Source: Pantoea dispersa (GTDB lineage Bacteria; Pseudomonadota; Gammaproteobacteria; Enterobacterales; Enterobacteriaceae). From it: a DNA stretch of 64,000 bases. The stretch lies in assembly GCF_014155765.1 (NCBI RefSeq), contig NZ_SCKT01000003.1, forward strand, positions 124,001 to 188,000. Direction: 5' to 3'. Positions 27,992 to 37,233 of this stretch are shown in pieces. The notes below the pieces were generated by a model. The model was not told the DNA's origin, did not search any database, and worked only from the letters and a program-made list of their open reading frames with translations. The translations under genes were made by a program, and so were the position numbers. The number at the start of each line of letters is the position of its first letter. Position 1 is the first letter of the stretch.

Positions 27992-29028
27992 GGGTTAATA
28001 ACCACACGCTCTTCGGCATCAGACGCGTTAATCACGCCAATTTTCCACGCCTGCTCGCCAGCCGCGGTCATCAGCTGTACCGCTTTGTCGGCATCGGCCG
28101 GGCTCAGCGCAATCACCATGCCCACGCCGCAGTTAAAGGTGCGGTACATCTCGTGACGGCTGACGTTACCGGCCTGCTGCAGCCAGCTGAATACCGCCGG
28201 CCACTGCCAGCTTTTCTCGTCAATCACCGCCTGGGTGTTATCCGGCAGTACGCGCGGAATGTTTTCCCAGAAGCCGCCGCCGGTCAGGTGGGCAATGGCG
28301 TGCACGTCAACCTGCTCAATCAGGCTGAGGATATTTTTCACGTAGATGCGGGTCGGCGCCAGCAGGTGATCGGCCAGCGGTTTGCCTTCCAGCTGTTTGG
28401 TGGTGGGATCGGTCTGGCTGACTTCAAGAATTTTACGCACCAGCGAGTAGCCGTTAGAGTGCGGACCGCTGGAGCCCAGCGCGATCAGCACGTCGCCATC
28501 CTGCACTTTGCTGCCGTCGATGATCTCAGATTTTTCCACCACGCCGACGCAGAAACCGGCCACGTCGTAATCTTCGCCGTGATACATGCCCGGCATCTCA
28601 GCGGTTTCACCGCCGACCAGCGCACAGCCCGACTGCAGACAGCCTTCGGCGATACCGGTGATCACCGCGGAGGCGGTATCCACATCCAGCTTGCCGGTGG
28701 CGTAATAGTCGAGGAAGAACAGCGGCTCAGCGCCCTGTACCACCAGATCGTTCACGCACATCGCGACCAGATCGATGCCGATGCTGTCGTGGCGTTTGAG
28801 ATCCATCGCCAGACGCAGCTTGGTGCCGACGCCATCAGTTCCGGAGACCAGCACCGGCTCGCGGTATTTCTGCGGCAGCGCACACAGCGCGCCAAAGCCA
28901 CCCAGTCCACCCATCACTTCCGGGCGGCGGGTTTTCTTTACTACGCCTTTAATACGGTCAACCAGATCGTTACCAGCATCAATATCAACACCGGCGTCTT
29001 TGTAGCTGAGAGAGGTTTTGTCGGTCAC
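27988..29028 (-). CDS. purM: Phosphoribosylformylglycinamidine cyclo-ligase (AIR synthetase)
   Basis: A 346-residue protein, nearly identical to E. coli PurM (345) from [16 protein letters not shown] onward. It closes the imidazole ring to make aminoimidazole ribotide using ATP. ATP-binding and dimer segments [24 protein letters not shown] and [12 protein letters not shown] are all present. The start is GTG at 29028 with GGGG about 8 bases upstream. A long in-frame extension to 29193 is rejected because it would place the PurR operator inside the gene. Confidence 0.97.
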   Translation of the reverse strand: MTDKTSLSYKDAGVDIDAGNDLVDRIKGVVKKTRRPEVMGGLGGFGALCALPQKYREPVLVSGTDGVGTKLRLAMDLKRHDSIGIDLVAMCVNDLVVQGAEPLFFLDYYATGKLDVDTASAVITGIAEGCLQSGCALVGGETAEMPGMYHGEDYDVAGFCVGVVEKSEIIDGSKVQDGDVLIALGSSGPHSNGYSLVRKILEVSQTDPTTKQLEGKPLADHLLAPTRIYVKNILSLIEQVDVHAIAHLTGGGFWENIPRVLPDNTQAVIDEKSWQWPAVFSWLQQAGNVSRHEMYRTFNCGVGMVIALSPADADKAVQLMTAAGEQAWKIGVINASDAEERVVINP

Positions 29029-29090
29029 TGCGGAATCCCCACGCGATTGCGGTTGGTGGCAAAAATTAAGCGCGGCAATTCTACCAGTGC

Positions 29091-29106
29091 AGGCAAACGT
29101 TTGCGA
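29091..29106 (-). promoter_or_regulatory. PurR operator upstream of purMN
   Basis: AGGCAAACGTTTGCGA matches the palindromic PurR consensus (ACGCAAACGTTTGCGT) at 14 of 16 positions with a perfect centre. It lies 63 bases upstream of the purM start. Known E. coli purMN control is by PurR. Confidence 0.85.
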
Positions 29107-29218
29107 GTCCCATCTCAGGGCACCTTTGCAGCGTGCTGATTTTTCGCTAATCCTTATTCTCAGGCGATTTGTGCACGTTACCTGACCAATCACCGGTGGC
29201 GCGGCGGTAAAAAGGCGG

Positions 29219-29224
29219 TATAAT
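29219..29224 (+). promoter_or_regulatory. -10 element of the upp promoter
   Basis: A perfect TATAAT lies 45 bases before the upp start; the region upstream is shared with divergent purM. No clear -35 was seen at 16-18 bases. Confidence 0.55.
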
Positions 29225-29268
29225 CCGGCGATTTTTTTTTAGCTCAACTCAATTCCGGGAGAATAATC

Positions 29269-29895
29269 ATGAAGATCGTGGAAGTCAGACACCCGCTGGT
29301 CAAACATAAACTGGGCCTGATGCGTGAGCATGATATCAGCACCAAGCGCTTCCGCGAGCTGGCTTCGGAAGTGGGCAGCTTACTGACCTATGAAGCCACC
29401 GCCGATCTCGAAACCGAGCGCGTGACCATTGAAGGCTGGAACGGTCCGGTCGACGTCGATCAAATCAAAGGCAAAAAAATTACCGTCGTCCCGATTCTGC
29501 GTGCTGGCCTTGGCATGATGGAAGGTGTGCTGGAACACGTACCGAGCGCGCGCATCAGCGTGGTGGGCGTTTACCGTGACGAAGAGACGCTGGAGCCGGT
29601 GCCTTACTTCCAGAAGCTGGTGTCAAACATCGAAGAGCGTATGGCGCTGGTGGTTGACCCGATGCTGGCGACCGGCGGCTCGATGATCGCCACCATCGAT
29701 CTGCTGAAGAAAGCCGGCTGCAACAGTATTAAAGTGCTGGTGCTGGTGGCCGCGCCGGAAGGCATTGCCGCGCTGGAGAAAGCGCATCCGGACGTTGAGC
29801 TGTACACCGCGTCAATCGATCAGGGCCTGAACGAGAAGGGGTACATTATCCCGGGCCTCGGCGACGCCGGCGACAAGATTTTCGGAACCAAATAA
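29269..29895 (+). CDS. upp: Uracil phosphoribosyltransferase
   Basis: A 208-residue salvage enzyme making UMP from uracil and PRPP; essentially the E. coli sequence. The PRPP-binding motif is [12 protein letters not shown], and the uracil-binding C-terminus is [27 protein letters not shown] precedes the ATG. A terminator-like hairpin and a repeat separate it from uraA. Confidence 0.98.
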   Translation: MKIVEVRHPLVKHKLGLMREHDISTKRFRELASEVGSLLTYEATADLETERVTIEGWNGPVDVDQIKGKKITVVPILRAGLGMMEGVLEHVPSARISVVGVYRDEETLEPVPYFQKLVSNIEERMALVVDPMLATGGSMIATIDLLKKAGCNSIKVLVLVAAPEGIAALEKAHPDVELYTASIDQGLNEKGYIIPGLGDAGDKIFGTK

Positions 29896-29902
29896 ATAAA
29901 CC

Positions 29903-29929
29903 AGCCGGCCAGAGAGTCGGCTTTTTTTT
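29903..29929 (+). terminator. Terminator-like hairpin after upp
   Basis: The stem AGCCG / CGGCT (extendable through a G-T pair) is followed by eight T residues, 7 bases after the upp stop. uraA downstream may be reached by read-through or from its own promoter. Confidence 0.7.
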
Positions 29930-29978
29930 GGCAAAAATACCGTTCAGTCAGACACCGTATCGACAGGATGCACATTTT

Positions 29979-30058
29979 GTAGCGGCGCGATTTATCGCGC
30001 TGATGCCGGGCAAGCTATGGTGCCCATCCGGACAAGGCGCAATCAATTGCGCCACTAC
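29979..30058. repeat. 80-bp palindromic element between upp and uraA
   Basis: Outer arms GTAGCGGCGC (29979) and GCGCCACTAC (ending 30058) enclose two smaller hairpins, GCGCGATTTATCGCGC and GCGCAATCAATTGCGC. Same core as the array at 17.8-18.3 kb, with a different 36-base middle. The resulting mRNA structure would lie in the upp-uraA intergenic transcript. Confidence 0.8.
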
Positions 30059-30113
30059 GATAAGGTGCGGCGTTGACGAACGAGCATAAAAATAAACGTA
30101 TAGGGGATAAATG

Positions 30114-31397
30114 ATGACTCGCAGAGCCATAGGCGTTAGCGAACGCCCACCGCTTCTTCAAACCATTCCGCTCAGCCTGCAGCACCTGTTCGCCATGTTC
30201 GGCGCCACCGTGCTGGTGCCGATTCTGTTCCACATCAACCCGGCGACCGTGCTGCTGTTCAACGGTGTCGGCACGCTGCTGTATCTGTTTATCTGTAAAG
30301 GCAAAATCCCGGCCTATCTTGGCTCCAGCTTTGCCTTTATCTCGCCGGTGTTGCTGCTGCTGCCGCTCGGTTATGAAGTGGCGCTCGGCGGCTTTATCCT
30401 GTGCGGCGCGCTGTTCTGCATTGTGGCGCTGATTGTAAAGAAGGCCGGCACCGGCTGGCTCGATGTCATGTTTCCACCGGCGGCGATGGGGGCCATCGTG
30501 GCGGTTATTGGTCTCGAACTGGCTGGCGTAGCGGCGAATATGGCCGGGCTGCTGCCCGCTGACGGCACCACAGCGGACAGTAAAACCATCATTATTTCGC
30601 TGGTGACGCTGGCGGTGACGGTGTTTGGCTCGGTGCTGTTCCGTGGCTTCTTTGCCATTATCCCGATCCTGATTGGCGTGCTGGTCGGCTACGCGCTGTC
30701 GTCGGCCATGGGTATCGTTGACTGGAGCGCGGTGGAAAACGCGCCGTGGTTTGCGCTGCCGACCTTCTACACGCCGCGCTTTGAGTGGGCCGCGATGCTG
30801 ACCATCCTGCCCGCAGCGCTGGTGGTGATTGCCGAGCACGTGGGCCATTTAGTAGTCACCGCCAACATCGTGAAGAAGGATCTGATTCGCGATCCCGGCC
30901 TGCATCGCTCGATGTTCGCCAACGGCCTTTCGACCATGATCTCCGGCTTCTTTGGTTCCACGCCGAATACCACCTACGGTGAAAACATTGGCGTCATGGC
31001 GATCACCCGCGTTTACAGCACCTGGGTGATCGGCGGCGCGGCAATCTTCGCTATTCTGCTCTCCTGCGTCGGTAAACTGGCGGCCGCCATCCAGGCGATC
31101 CCGGTACCGGTGATGGGCGGTGTGTCGCTGCTGCTGTATGGCGTGATCGGCGCTTCCGGTATTCGCGTGCTGATTGAATCCAAAGTCGACTACAACAAAG
31201 CGCAGAATCTGATCCTCACCTCGGTGATCCTGATCATTGGCGTCAGCGGCGCGAAGGTGCACGTGGGCGCCGCCGAGCTGAAGGGCATGGCGCTGGCCAC
31301 CATCGTCGGCGTTGGCCTGGCGCTGATTTTCCGCGTAATCAGTCTGTTACGTCCGGAAGAAGTGGTGCTGGACGCAGAAGAAAAACGCGAGCTTTAA
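30114..31397 (+). CDS. uraA: Uracil:proton symporter
   Basis: A protein of about 427 residues with 14 membrane spans of the NAT/NCS2 family, close to E. coli UraA. The N-terminus [35 protein letters not shown] is conserved. The uracil-binding centre lies around [11 protein letters not shown] and [17 protein letters not shown]. It imports uracil for Upp. Two ATGs are adjacent (30111 and 30114); the second gives the E. coli N-terminus and better spacing from AGGGG. Confidence 0.97.
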   Translation: MTRRAIGVSERPPLLQTIPLSLQHLFAMFGATVLVPILFHINPATVLLFNGVGTLLYLFICKGKIPAYLGSSFAFISPVLLLLPLGYEVALGGFILCGALFCIVALIVKKAGTGWLDVMFPPAAMGAIVAVIGLELAGVAANMAGLLPADGTTADSKTIIISLVTLAVTVFGSVLFRGFFAIIPILIGVLVGYALSSAMGIVDWSAVENAPWFALPTFYTPRFEWAAMLTILPAALVVIAEHVGHLVVTANIVKKDLIRDPGLHRSMFANGLSTMISGFFGSTPNTTYGENIGVMAITRVYSTWVIGGAAIFAILLSCVGKLAAAIQAIPVPVMGGVSLLLYGVIGASGIRVLIESKVDYNKAQNLILTSVILIIGVSGAKVHVGAAELKGMALATIVGVGLALIFRVISLLRPEEVVLDAEEKREL

Positions 31398-31489
31398 AGG
31401 ATCCTGCGGGCAGGGAAGCCCGGTTCATCTCTGTGGAGGATCGTGATAAACTTGCCCGGTTTTCTGCCCGCTCATCCGTTGAGGTACTT

Positions 31490-32191
31490 CTGAACACGCC
31501 GGCACAGCTTTCACTGCCACTCTATCTACCCGATGATGAAACCTTCGCCAGTTTCTGGCCGGGGGAAAATCCGTCACTGCTGGCGGCGCTGCAGGGCGCG
31601 CTGGCGCAACAGCACGGCAGCTATCTCTACTTCTGGTCGCGCGAAGGCGGCGGCCGCAGCCATTTGCTGCACGCAGCCTGCGCCGAAATGTCCGCGCGCG
31701 GCGAAGCGGTGGGTTATGTGCCGCTCGATAAGCGCACCTGGTTCGTGCCGGAAGTGCTGGAAGGCATGGAGAACCTGGCGCTGGTGTGCATTGATAATAT
31801 TGAGTGCATCGCCGGCGAAGCCGAGTGGGAGATGGCGATCTTCGATCTCTACAACCGCATTCTGGAAACCGGCAAAACCCGCCTGCTGATCACCGGCGAT
31901 CGCCCCCCGCGTCAGCTCAATCTGGGCCTGCCGGATCTGGCGTCACGTCTCGACTGGGGACAAATTTACCGCTTACAGCCGCTGTCCGACGAGGACAAAC
32001 TGCAGGCGATGCAGCTGCGTGCCGGCCTGCGCGGCTTTGAGTTGCCGGAAGACGTTGGGCGTTTCCTGCTGAAACGCCTCGACCGCGAAATGCGCACGCT
32101 GTTTGACACGCTTGATCGTCTTGATCGCGCCTCGATCAGCGCACAGCGCAAGCTGACCATTCCCTTCGTGAAAGAGGCGCTGGGGCTTTAG
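31490..32191 (+). CDS. hda: DnaA regulatory inactivator Hda (CTG start)
   Basis: A 233-residue AAA+ protein that, with the DNA-loaded sliding clamp, stimulates hydrolysis of DnaA-bound ATP after initiation. The clamp-binding peptide QLSLPL is at residues 6-11. The nucleotide loop is the degenerate [11 protein letters not shown] (about 50-60). The C-terminus is [16 protein letters not shown]. The start chosen is CTG at 31490, preceded by GAGG at 7 bases. It gives [16 protein letters not shown] exactly as in E. coli Hda, for which a CUG start is known. An ATG at 31433 would add 19 non-conserved residues. Confidence 0.92.
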   Translation: MNTPAQLSLPLYLPDDETFASFWPGENPSLLAALQGALAQQHGSYLYFWSREGGGRSHLLHAACAEMSARGEAVGYVPLDKRTWFVPEVLEGMENLALVCIDNIECIAGEAEWEMAIFDLYNRILETGKTRLLITGDRPPRQLNLGLPDLASRLDWGQIYRLQPLSDEDKLQAMQLRAGLRGFELPEDVGRFLLKRLDREMRTLFDTLDRLDRASISAQRKLTIPFVKEALGL

Positions 32192-32535
32192 AGAATCTTC
32201 AGCACCGCTTCCGGCGGACGACCAATGCGTGCGCGGTCGCCCTGAATCACAATCGGCCGCTCGATCAGTTTTGGATGCTCCACCATCGCCTGTAACAGCT
32301 GTTGTTCGCTGAGATCGTTACTGGCCAACCCCAGCGTTTTATAGATTTCCTCGCCACGGCGCATCAGCTCGCGCGCGCTGTGCATGCCCAGCTGTTGCAG
32401 CAGCGTTTTTAGCGTATCGATGTCCGGCGGCGTGTCGAGATACAGCACCACCTGCGGTTCAATGCCCTGTTGCTGCAGTAGCGCGAGGGTTTCGCGGCTC
32501 TTGCTGCAGCGCGGATTGTGATAAATACGGACCAT
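32188..32535 (-). CDS. yfgD: ArsC-family reductase YfgD
   Basis: A 115-residue thioredoxin-fold protein of the glutaredoxin-dependent arsenate reductase family. The CX2S-type site is NPRCSKSRE (Cys10), and the C-terminal segment is [20 protein letters not shown]. True arsenate reduction is unproven for YfgD. Convergent with hda, overlapping it by 4 bases at the stops, as in E. coli gene order. Confidence 0.9.
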   Translation of the reverse strand: MVRIYHNPRCSKSRETLALLQQQGIEPQVVLYLDTPPDIDTLKTLLQQLGMHSARELMRRGEEIYKTLGLASNDLSEQQLLQAMVEHPKLIERPIVIQGDRARIGRPPEAVLKIL

Positions 32536-32566
32536 GTTTTTTATCCTGGGTAATCCATTGTTGCCA

Positions 32567-32646
32567 GGTGCGCATGAATGCGCACCCTACGAATAACTGC
32601 TGGTGCGCATCAATATGCACCCTACGAATAACCATTGGTGCGCACC
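32567..32646. repeat. 35-bp tandem repeat GGTGCGCAT...
   Basis: Units start with GGTGCGCA at about 32567, 32602 and 32637 (third partial). Each is a small palindrome GGTGCGCAT / ATGCGCACC followed by CTACGAATAAC. Between the starts of yfgD and the end of bepA. Unrelated in sequence to the GTAGCGGCGC elements. Confidence 0.85.
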
Positions 32647-32683
32647 GAAATCCTGCCGGCCATCCACCCGCGTAACCGGCTAT

Positions 32684-34147
32684 TTACCCTTTTGCATACT
32701 GCTTAAAACGCCGCTGCAACTCGCGGAACTGGTCGATGCGCGCATCGTAACGCGCCTGCTTCAGGCTGCCGAGCGGCACCTGGGCGCTGGCGCTACTCAG
32801 GGTGGTGATGGCCTGATCGAGCTGGCCGTTCAGCGCCAGACTTTCAGCCCGTGCCGAAAGCTCCTCATCGCGCAGCCCCTGCGCGGCTGAGGCCTGCGCC
32901 AGTAAATCCCATGCGTTGAGATCGTCAGGGTGCGCAAAGGTGTAGCGGTTAAGGATGCGGCTGGCGTTGGCCGGCTGCTTCGCCTCGACGTAGGCGTTCG
33001 CCAGGTTAAGCTGCAGCACCGGACTGGTCTGGCTGCCGCGGGCGGCGTTCAGCATGCTGATGGCCTGCTGCGGCTGGTTCAGACCGATGTCGATATCGGT
33101 CATGATATCAAGGAACCACAGGTTATCCGGCTGCTTCGCCAGCAACGGCGCGATGATCTTTTTCGCGTTGGCAAAATCTTTTGCCTGCAGGAACTGCACC
33201 GCTTTGCCGTACTGCGCCGCCTGCTGTTCCCGCGTGTTGCCTTTGGCGTACTCATTTAGCAAATCGTCAGTCAGCTGATTGCGGCCGGTGGCGTACATAC
33301 CCAGCGCGCGCACCTTCGCCATATAGAAATCCTGCGACGACTGCACCACCACCGGGCGCATCTGGTTGGCGCGGTTGCGCGCGTCGGCCAGGCGGCTATC
33401 GGGCAGCGGGTGCGTCAGCAGAATTTCCGGTGGTTTTGACGAGAAGCGGCTTTGATCGGCCAGCTTTTGCAGAAATGCGGGCATCGCCTGCGGATCGAAA
33501 CCGGCGCGCTGCAGCACCTGAATGCCGATGCGATCCGCTTCCTGCTCGTTGCCCTGGGTAAAGCTGATAATCCCCTGCTGCGTACCGGCCAGCGTACCGG
33601 TCAGCGCCGCCATCCCGGCCTGCGGGCTGGCCAGCGCCAGCAGGATCGAACCCAGCGCGCCGACCCAGGTGAGCGGGGCGCTGCGCTTCTGCTCTTCCAT
33701 GGCGCGCGCCAGATGACGCTGCGTCACGTGCGAAATTTCGTGCGCCATCACCGACGCCAGCTGGCTTTCGTTATCGGTATAGCGGAACAGCGACGAGTGC
33801 AGCACCACATTGCCGCCAAAGAAGGCGAAAGCGTTGAGCTCGTCATTCTGAATCAGGAAAAAGTGAAACGGCGTGCGCACCGAATGGGCGTGTGCCACCA
33901 GCCGCTGGCCGAGTTCATTAATGTACTGATTAAGCAGCGGATCGTTGATCAGTGGCGCGCTGGCGCGCAGCTGGCGCACGTAGAAGTCGCCAATCTGCAG
34001 CTCCTGATTAATGGAAAGCGTGGAGCCTGCCGTGGTGCCCATGTCGGGCAAATTGTCGCTCAGATCGGCGCGGACACCGACCGCAGGCGTGAGCAGCAGC
34101 GCAGGAATAAGGGCCGCCAGCACTGATTTTTTCAACCGGTTAAACAT
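32684..34147 (-). CDS. bepA: Periplasmic protease/chaperone BepA
   Basis: A 487-residue protein, identical in length to E. coli BepA (YfgC). A signal peptide (1 to about 27) precedes the M48 metallopeptidase domain with HEISH (136-140) and NEQEADRIG for the third zinc ligand. A C-terminal TPR domain (about 310-485) contacts the BAM complex. It assists or degrades LptD and other stalled outer-membrane proteins. The ATG at 34147 reproduces the E. coli start and has AGGA upstream; a longer in-frame start at 34192 is rejected. Confidence 0.97.
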   Translation of the reverse strand: MFNRLKKSVLAALIPALLLTPAVGVRADLSDNLPDMGTTAGSTLSINQELQIGDFYVRQLRASAPLINDPLLNQYINELGQRLVAHAHSVRTPFHFFLIQNDELNAFAFFGGNVVLHSSLFRYTDNESQLASVMAHEISHVTQRHLARAMEEQKRSAPLTWVGALGSILLALASPQAGMAALTGTLAGTQQGIISFTQGNEQEADRIGIQVLQRAGFDPQAMPAFLQKLADQSRFSSKPPEILLTHPLPDSRLADARNRANQMRPVVVQSSQDFYMAKVRALGMYATGRNQLTDDLLNEYAKGNTREQQAAQYGKAVQFLQAKDFANAKKIIAPLLAKQPDNLWFLDIMTDIDIGLNQPQQAISMLNAARGSQTSPVLQLNLANAYVEAKQPANASRILNRYTFAHPDDLNAWDLLAQASAAQGLRDEELSARAESLALNGQLDQAITTLSSASAQVPLGSLKQARYDARIDQFRELQRRFKQYAKG

Positions 34148-34844
34148 GCCTTGATCCTGTAAAAGTCTCCTGCCATTGGACAGGAAAGTCATGCCAATGT
34201 TCTGTGGCGGCGTTTCCTTTTCTGCCGCGGCTCTATCTTAACCACAGTGAGGATACAAGCAAATGCCGCCGTCACATTGACGTGATGGCAAAGAATGGCT
34301 GACTGACGCGAAATTTGTAGCAAAAAATTGAATAGCGAAAAGGCAACATAAAAAGGCGCAGCGCACTGATGAATTTAAAGTTACGTAAAGTTGCTCAAAA
34401 TAATTGAATCTGGCATGGTTTTTTCCAGGTTTACTCTGAAAAACACGCCTGAAATCCCACGCTTGGCCCGCTTTATCCATCAGTGATTTTTATCGTGCTG
34501 CTCTGGCCGTGCATCACCAGCCCAGAAATGAATGGTCAGGTTTTGCTCACTGGTCAACTGGCGGCGCGCGATGACAGTATTAACCCGCACGATGAGGCGC
34601 TGTCATCTGCCATGCATCCCTCTGCCTGGTGACTGCCGGTTTTTCCGGCCAGCTATTTTTCAACTCGCCCGCACCGCTCAATTAACAGCCTTATTCAATC
34701 AGCAAGCGCAATGATTTCTGCTGGCAGCCAAACGCCGGACAGCCCGCCAGTACAGGCGTTTTGCCCGCCGCGCGCTGTGGTATAGATAAAGCACTTTTTC
34801 AAACGGACTGTGAATTAACGCGCAGTGCATGCCGGAGAGTTTCT
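34148..34844. other. 697-bp stretch with no recognisable gene
   Basis: Between bepA and the first DsrE-like gene. An 80-codon minus-strand frame (34238-34480) has no ribosome site or family features and is judged non-coding. A weak promoter, TTTTGC (34759) and TATAGA (34781) with 16 bases between, may serve the DsrE-like genes. The composition is more AT-rich around 34300-34430 than in neighbouring genes. In E. coli this chromosomal position carries perM and the hyf-focB genes; no remnant of them was recognised. Confidence 0.6.
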
Positions 34845-35450
34845 ATGCGTTCTGTTGTTTCCTATGCCCTGATTGCCATCGTGGGTGGGATGGTCGGTGC
34901 CGCCGTAATCAAAAGCGATGACCTGTATCAGCGTATCGCGGGCCATTTTTCCGCCGAACCTGCCGATCCGGACGGGTTCTGGAGCACGCCGGCGGTCGCG
35001 GGCTACGGCAAAATTCATTATGAAGCCGACGCCGCGTTTAAACCGGCAGTGGGGCTGAGCAACAAAGTGGTATTTCAGCTGACCCGCAATGAAGGCGATA
35101 TCAAACGGCCTAACCTCGGGCTGGAGCGTGTGGCGCGCGTGGTCAATCTGTACATCGCCGCTGGCGTACCGGCCGAACAGCTGCAGTTTGTGGTGTCAAT
35201 GACCGGCGATGCCACGCCCGCCACGCTGGATAACGCGCATTTTAAGCAGTTTTACGGCGTCGATAACCCCAACCTCGCACTGATTGGCGCGCTGAACAAG
35301 CTGGGCGTCAAAGTCTCGGTGTGCGATCAGTCGGTGGCGTTCCATCACTATCCGCGCGACTGGATCGATCGGTCGGTGATTCATGCATTGTCCAGCCCGA
35401 CCACGGTGTCGACGCTGGAAAATCAGGGCTATGCCTTTTTACAGATGTAA
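34845..35450 (+). CDS. Membrane-anchored DsrE-like protein, copy 1
   Basis: A 201-residue protein. An N-terminal hydrophobic segment (about 3-22, VVSYALIAIVGGMVGAAVI) acts as signal or anchor. A DsrE/F-like domain follows (about 70-200: KVVFQLTRNEGD, GLERVARVVNLYIAAG, LQFVVSMTGDAT). The single conserved cysteine, Cys160 in VSVCDQSVAFH, matches the active cysteine position of DsrE-type sulfur-handling proteins. The start at 34845 has GGAGAG at 7 bases. About 60% identical to the next gene, 27 bases downstream, so a tandem duplication in one operon. The function is unknown; export to the periplasm is inferred from the leader. Confidence 0.75.
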   Translation: MRSVVSYALIAIVGGMVGAAVIKSDDLYQRIAGHFSAEPADPDGFWSTPAVAGYGKIHYEADAAFKPAVGLSNKVVFQLTRNEGDIKRPNLGLERVARVVNLYIAAGVPAEQLQFVVSMTGDATPATLDNAHFKQFYGVDNPNLALIGALNKLGVKVSVCDQSVAFHHYPRDWIDRSVIHALSSPTTVSTLENQGYAFLQM

Positions 35451-35477
35451 TCGCGTCTTTGGTTAAGGAGAAGTGTC

Positions 35478-36086
35478 ATGCGTCCAGCATCCTATATTGT
35501 TATCGCCGCGCTGGCGGGCTTTGTCGGCGGAAATGTGCTGCAGCTGCCGGAACTGGTGGATAAAGTCAGCGGGAAATTCGCTGACCAGAAAACCGAACCG
35601 GCGGATTTCTGGAGCACGCCGGCGATTGCCGGTTACGGTAAAATTCACTTTGTTAACACGCCGGATTACAACCCGGCCAACACGCCCGGGCTGAGCAATA
35701 AGATTGTGTTTCAGATCAACCGCAGCGAAGGGGATATCCATCAGCCGAACCTCGGCCTTGAGCGCGTGGCACGCGTCACTAACCTCTATTACGCGGCCGG
35801 CGTGCCGCTTAATCAGCTCAACTTTGTGGTGTCGATCAACAGCGATGCGGTGCCGGCCGCGCTCAATAACGATCAGTTCCGTAAAGCATACGGCAGCGAT
35901 AACCCTAACCTGAAGCTGATTGATGAGCTGAAGAAAGCCGGGGTGAAAGTGACCATTTGCGACCAGTCGGTGGCCTTCCATCAGCTGGAGCGCGACTGGA
36001 TTGATACCCGTGTCACGCATACGCTCTCCAGCGGCACCACCGTCGCGTCGCTACAAAATGAAGGGTACGCCTTCCTGATGCTGTAA
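35478..36086 (+). CDS. Membrane-anchored DsrE-like protein, copy 2
   Basis: A 202-residue paralogue of the preceding gene with the same architecture: a hydrophobic leader (YIVIAALAGFVGGNVL, about 6-21), the shared linker ADFWSTPAIAGYGKIHF, and the DsrE-like domain with Cys161 in VTICDQSVAFH. Sequence is most conserved around FWSTPA..GYGKIH, NLGLERVARV and ICDQSVAFH, suggesting a common ligand or partner. Its own AAGGAG site precedes the ATG. A weak terminator follows, then an unrelated LacI regulator gene. Confidence 0.75.
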   Translation: MRPASYIVIAALAGFVGGNVLQLPELVDKVSGKFADQKTEPADFWSTPAIAGYGKIHFVNTPDYNPANTPGLSNKIVFQINRSEGDIHQPNLGLERVARVTNLYYAAGVPLNQLNFVVSINSDAVPAALNNDQFRKAYGSDNPNLKLIDELKKAGVKVTICDQSVAFHQLERDWIDTRVTHTLSSGTTVASLQNEGYAFLML

Positions 36087-36093
36087 TCCTGCC

Positions 36094-36122
36094 GACAGCA
36101 GTGCAGGCTGCTGTCATCTTTT
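36094..36122 (+). terminator. Weak terminator after the DsrE-like pair
   Basis: The stem GACAGCAG / CTGCTGTC with a short loop is followed by ATCTTTT, 7 bases after the stop codon. Confidence 0.5.
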
Positions 36123-36171
36123 CGTCATCCCTTCGCGATGTCACTGTCACAGTTCGCCGTTAGTTTAGGCG

Positions 36172-36193
36172 CCAATGAGATCGATCTCATCGG
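36172..36193. promoter_or_regulatory. LacI-type operator, 22-bp palindrome
   Basis: The core ATGAGATCGATCTCAT is a perfect 16-base palindrome centred on CG, as usual for LacI/GalR operators. Outer CC/GG bases extend it to 10 of 11 pairs over 22 bases. It ends 17 bases before the LacI-family start codon, positioned for autoregulation and control of the overlapping transporter operon. Confidence 0.7.
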
Positions 36194-36210
36194 CACTTTA
36201 CGAGGCGAAC

Positions 36211-37233
36211 ATGTCCGACTTACTCACGGTGGCAAAGCTGGCAGGCGTTTCACGCGCCACGGCCGCGCGCGCCTTTTCCGATCCCCATCTGCTGCGGCGC
36301 GACACGCTGGAGAGAGTGCTGGCGGCGTCGGAGCAGCTCGGCTTTCGTCCTAACCACATCGCGCGCCAGCTACGCACGCAGCACTCTACCACCTTCGGCG
36401 TGCTGCTGCCCTCGCTGCTTAACCCGATCTTCTCCTGCCAGTTACAGGCGATGGAGCGCCAGGCGCGCGACGCCGGCTATGGCCTGCTGGTGGCCACCAG
36501 CGATTACCAGCCCGAGCGCGAAGCCGCCATCGTTGAACATATGCTGCGCCAGCGCGTGGCGGGCCTGGTCCTGACAGTGGCCGACGCGGATAACAGCGCG
36601 GTGCTCAGCACGCTGCAGGCGGCTGGCCTGCCATTTGTGCTGGCGCATAACGTGCCGCAGCACAGCCACTGGCCGGCGGTGTGCGTGGATAACCGCCAGG
36701 CGATGCGCGAAGCCACCGCACAGCTGCTGGCGCTTGGTCATCGCCGCATTGCCATGGTCGCCGGACCGATGCTGCAGTCAGACCGTGCGCGCCTGCGCTA
36801 TCAGGGCTATTGCGATGCCATGCAGCACGCGGGCCTGACGGCGCTGCCGGTGATTGAGATGGCCAGCCACACCCAATCCGACTTTACGCTGCTGGCCCCG
36901 ATGCTCGGCGGTGCCACCCCGCTCAGCGCCGTAATCTGCACTAACGACCTGCTGGCCATCAGCCTGATTGGCGCGGCGGCGCGCGCGGGCGTGCCTGTGC
37001 CACAGCAGCTCGCGGTGATGGGCTTTGACGGGATTGCGATGGGGGCACAAATGGCCCCGTCGCTGGCCAGCGTAGCGCAGCCCGCCGAACGGCTCGGCGC
37101 CTGCGCCATCGATATGTTGTTGCATAACGTCAGCCGCGGCACCCGCGTGCTGCCACATCAGTTGCGGAGCGGTGAGAGTGTTGCTGCCCCCGCGTTTATT
37201 GCCACCACCAGGGAACCTCATGATGCTGCATAA
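36211..37233 (+). CDS. LacI-family transcriptional regulator
   Basis: A 340-residue repressor. The N-terminal helix-turn-helix and hinge span residues 1 to about 58 (LLTVAKLAGVSRATAARAFSDPHLLRRDTLERV, then LGFRPNHIARQLR). The periplasmic-binding-protein-like effector domain starts FGVLLPSLLNPIFS. The ATG at 36211 has GAGG 7 bases upstream; the frame is open further but passes through the operator. Its stop overlaps the substrate-binding protein gene by 14 bases, so regulator and transporter are one operon. The effector is unknown, perhaps the transported compound or a product of the phosphodiesterase. Confidence 0.9.
   Translation: MSDLLTVAKLAGVSRATAARAFSDPHLLRRDTLERVLAASEQLGFRPNHIARQLRTQHSTTFGVLLPSLLNPIFSCQLQAMERQARDAGYGLLVATSDYQPEREAAIVEHMLRQRVAGLVLTVADADNSAVLSTLQAAGLPFVLAHNVPQHSHWPAVCVDNRQAMREATAQLLALGHRRIAMVAGPMLQSDRARLRYQGYCDAMQHAGLTALPVIEMASHTQSDFTLLAPMLGGATPLSAVICTNDLLAISLIGAAARAGVPVPQQLAVMGFDGIAMGAQMAPSLASVAQPAERLGACAIDMLLHNVSRGTRVLPHQLRSGESVAAPAFIATTREPHDAA

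Noticed and set aside
34238-34480. 80-codon minus-strand frame in the bepA-DsrE gap
   Set aside because: No ribosome site, odd composition, no similarity I can recognise; left as non-coding.
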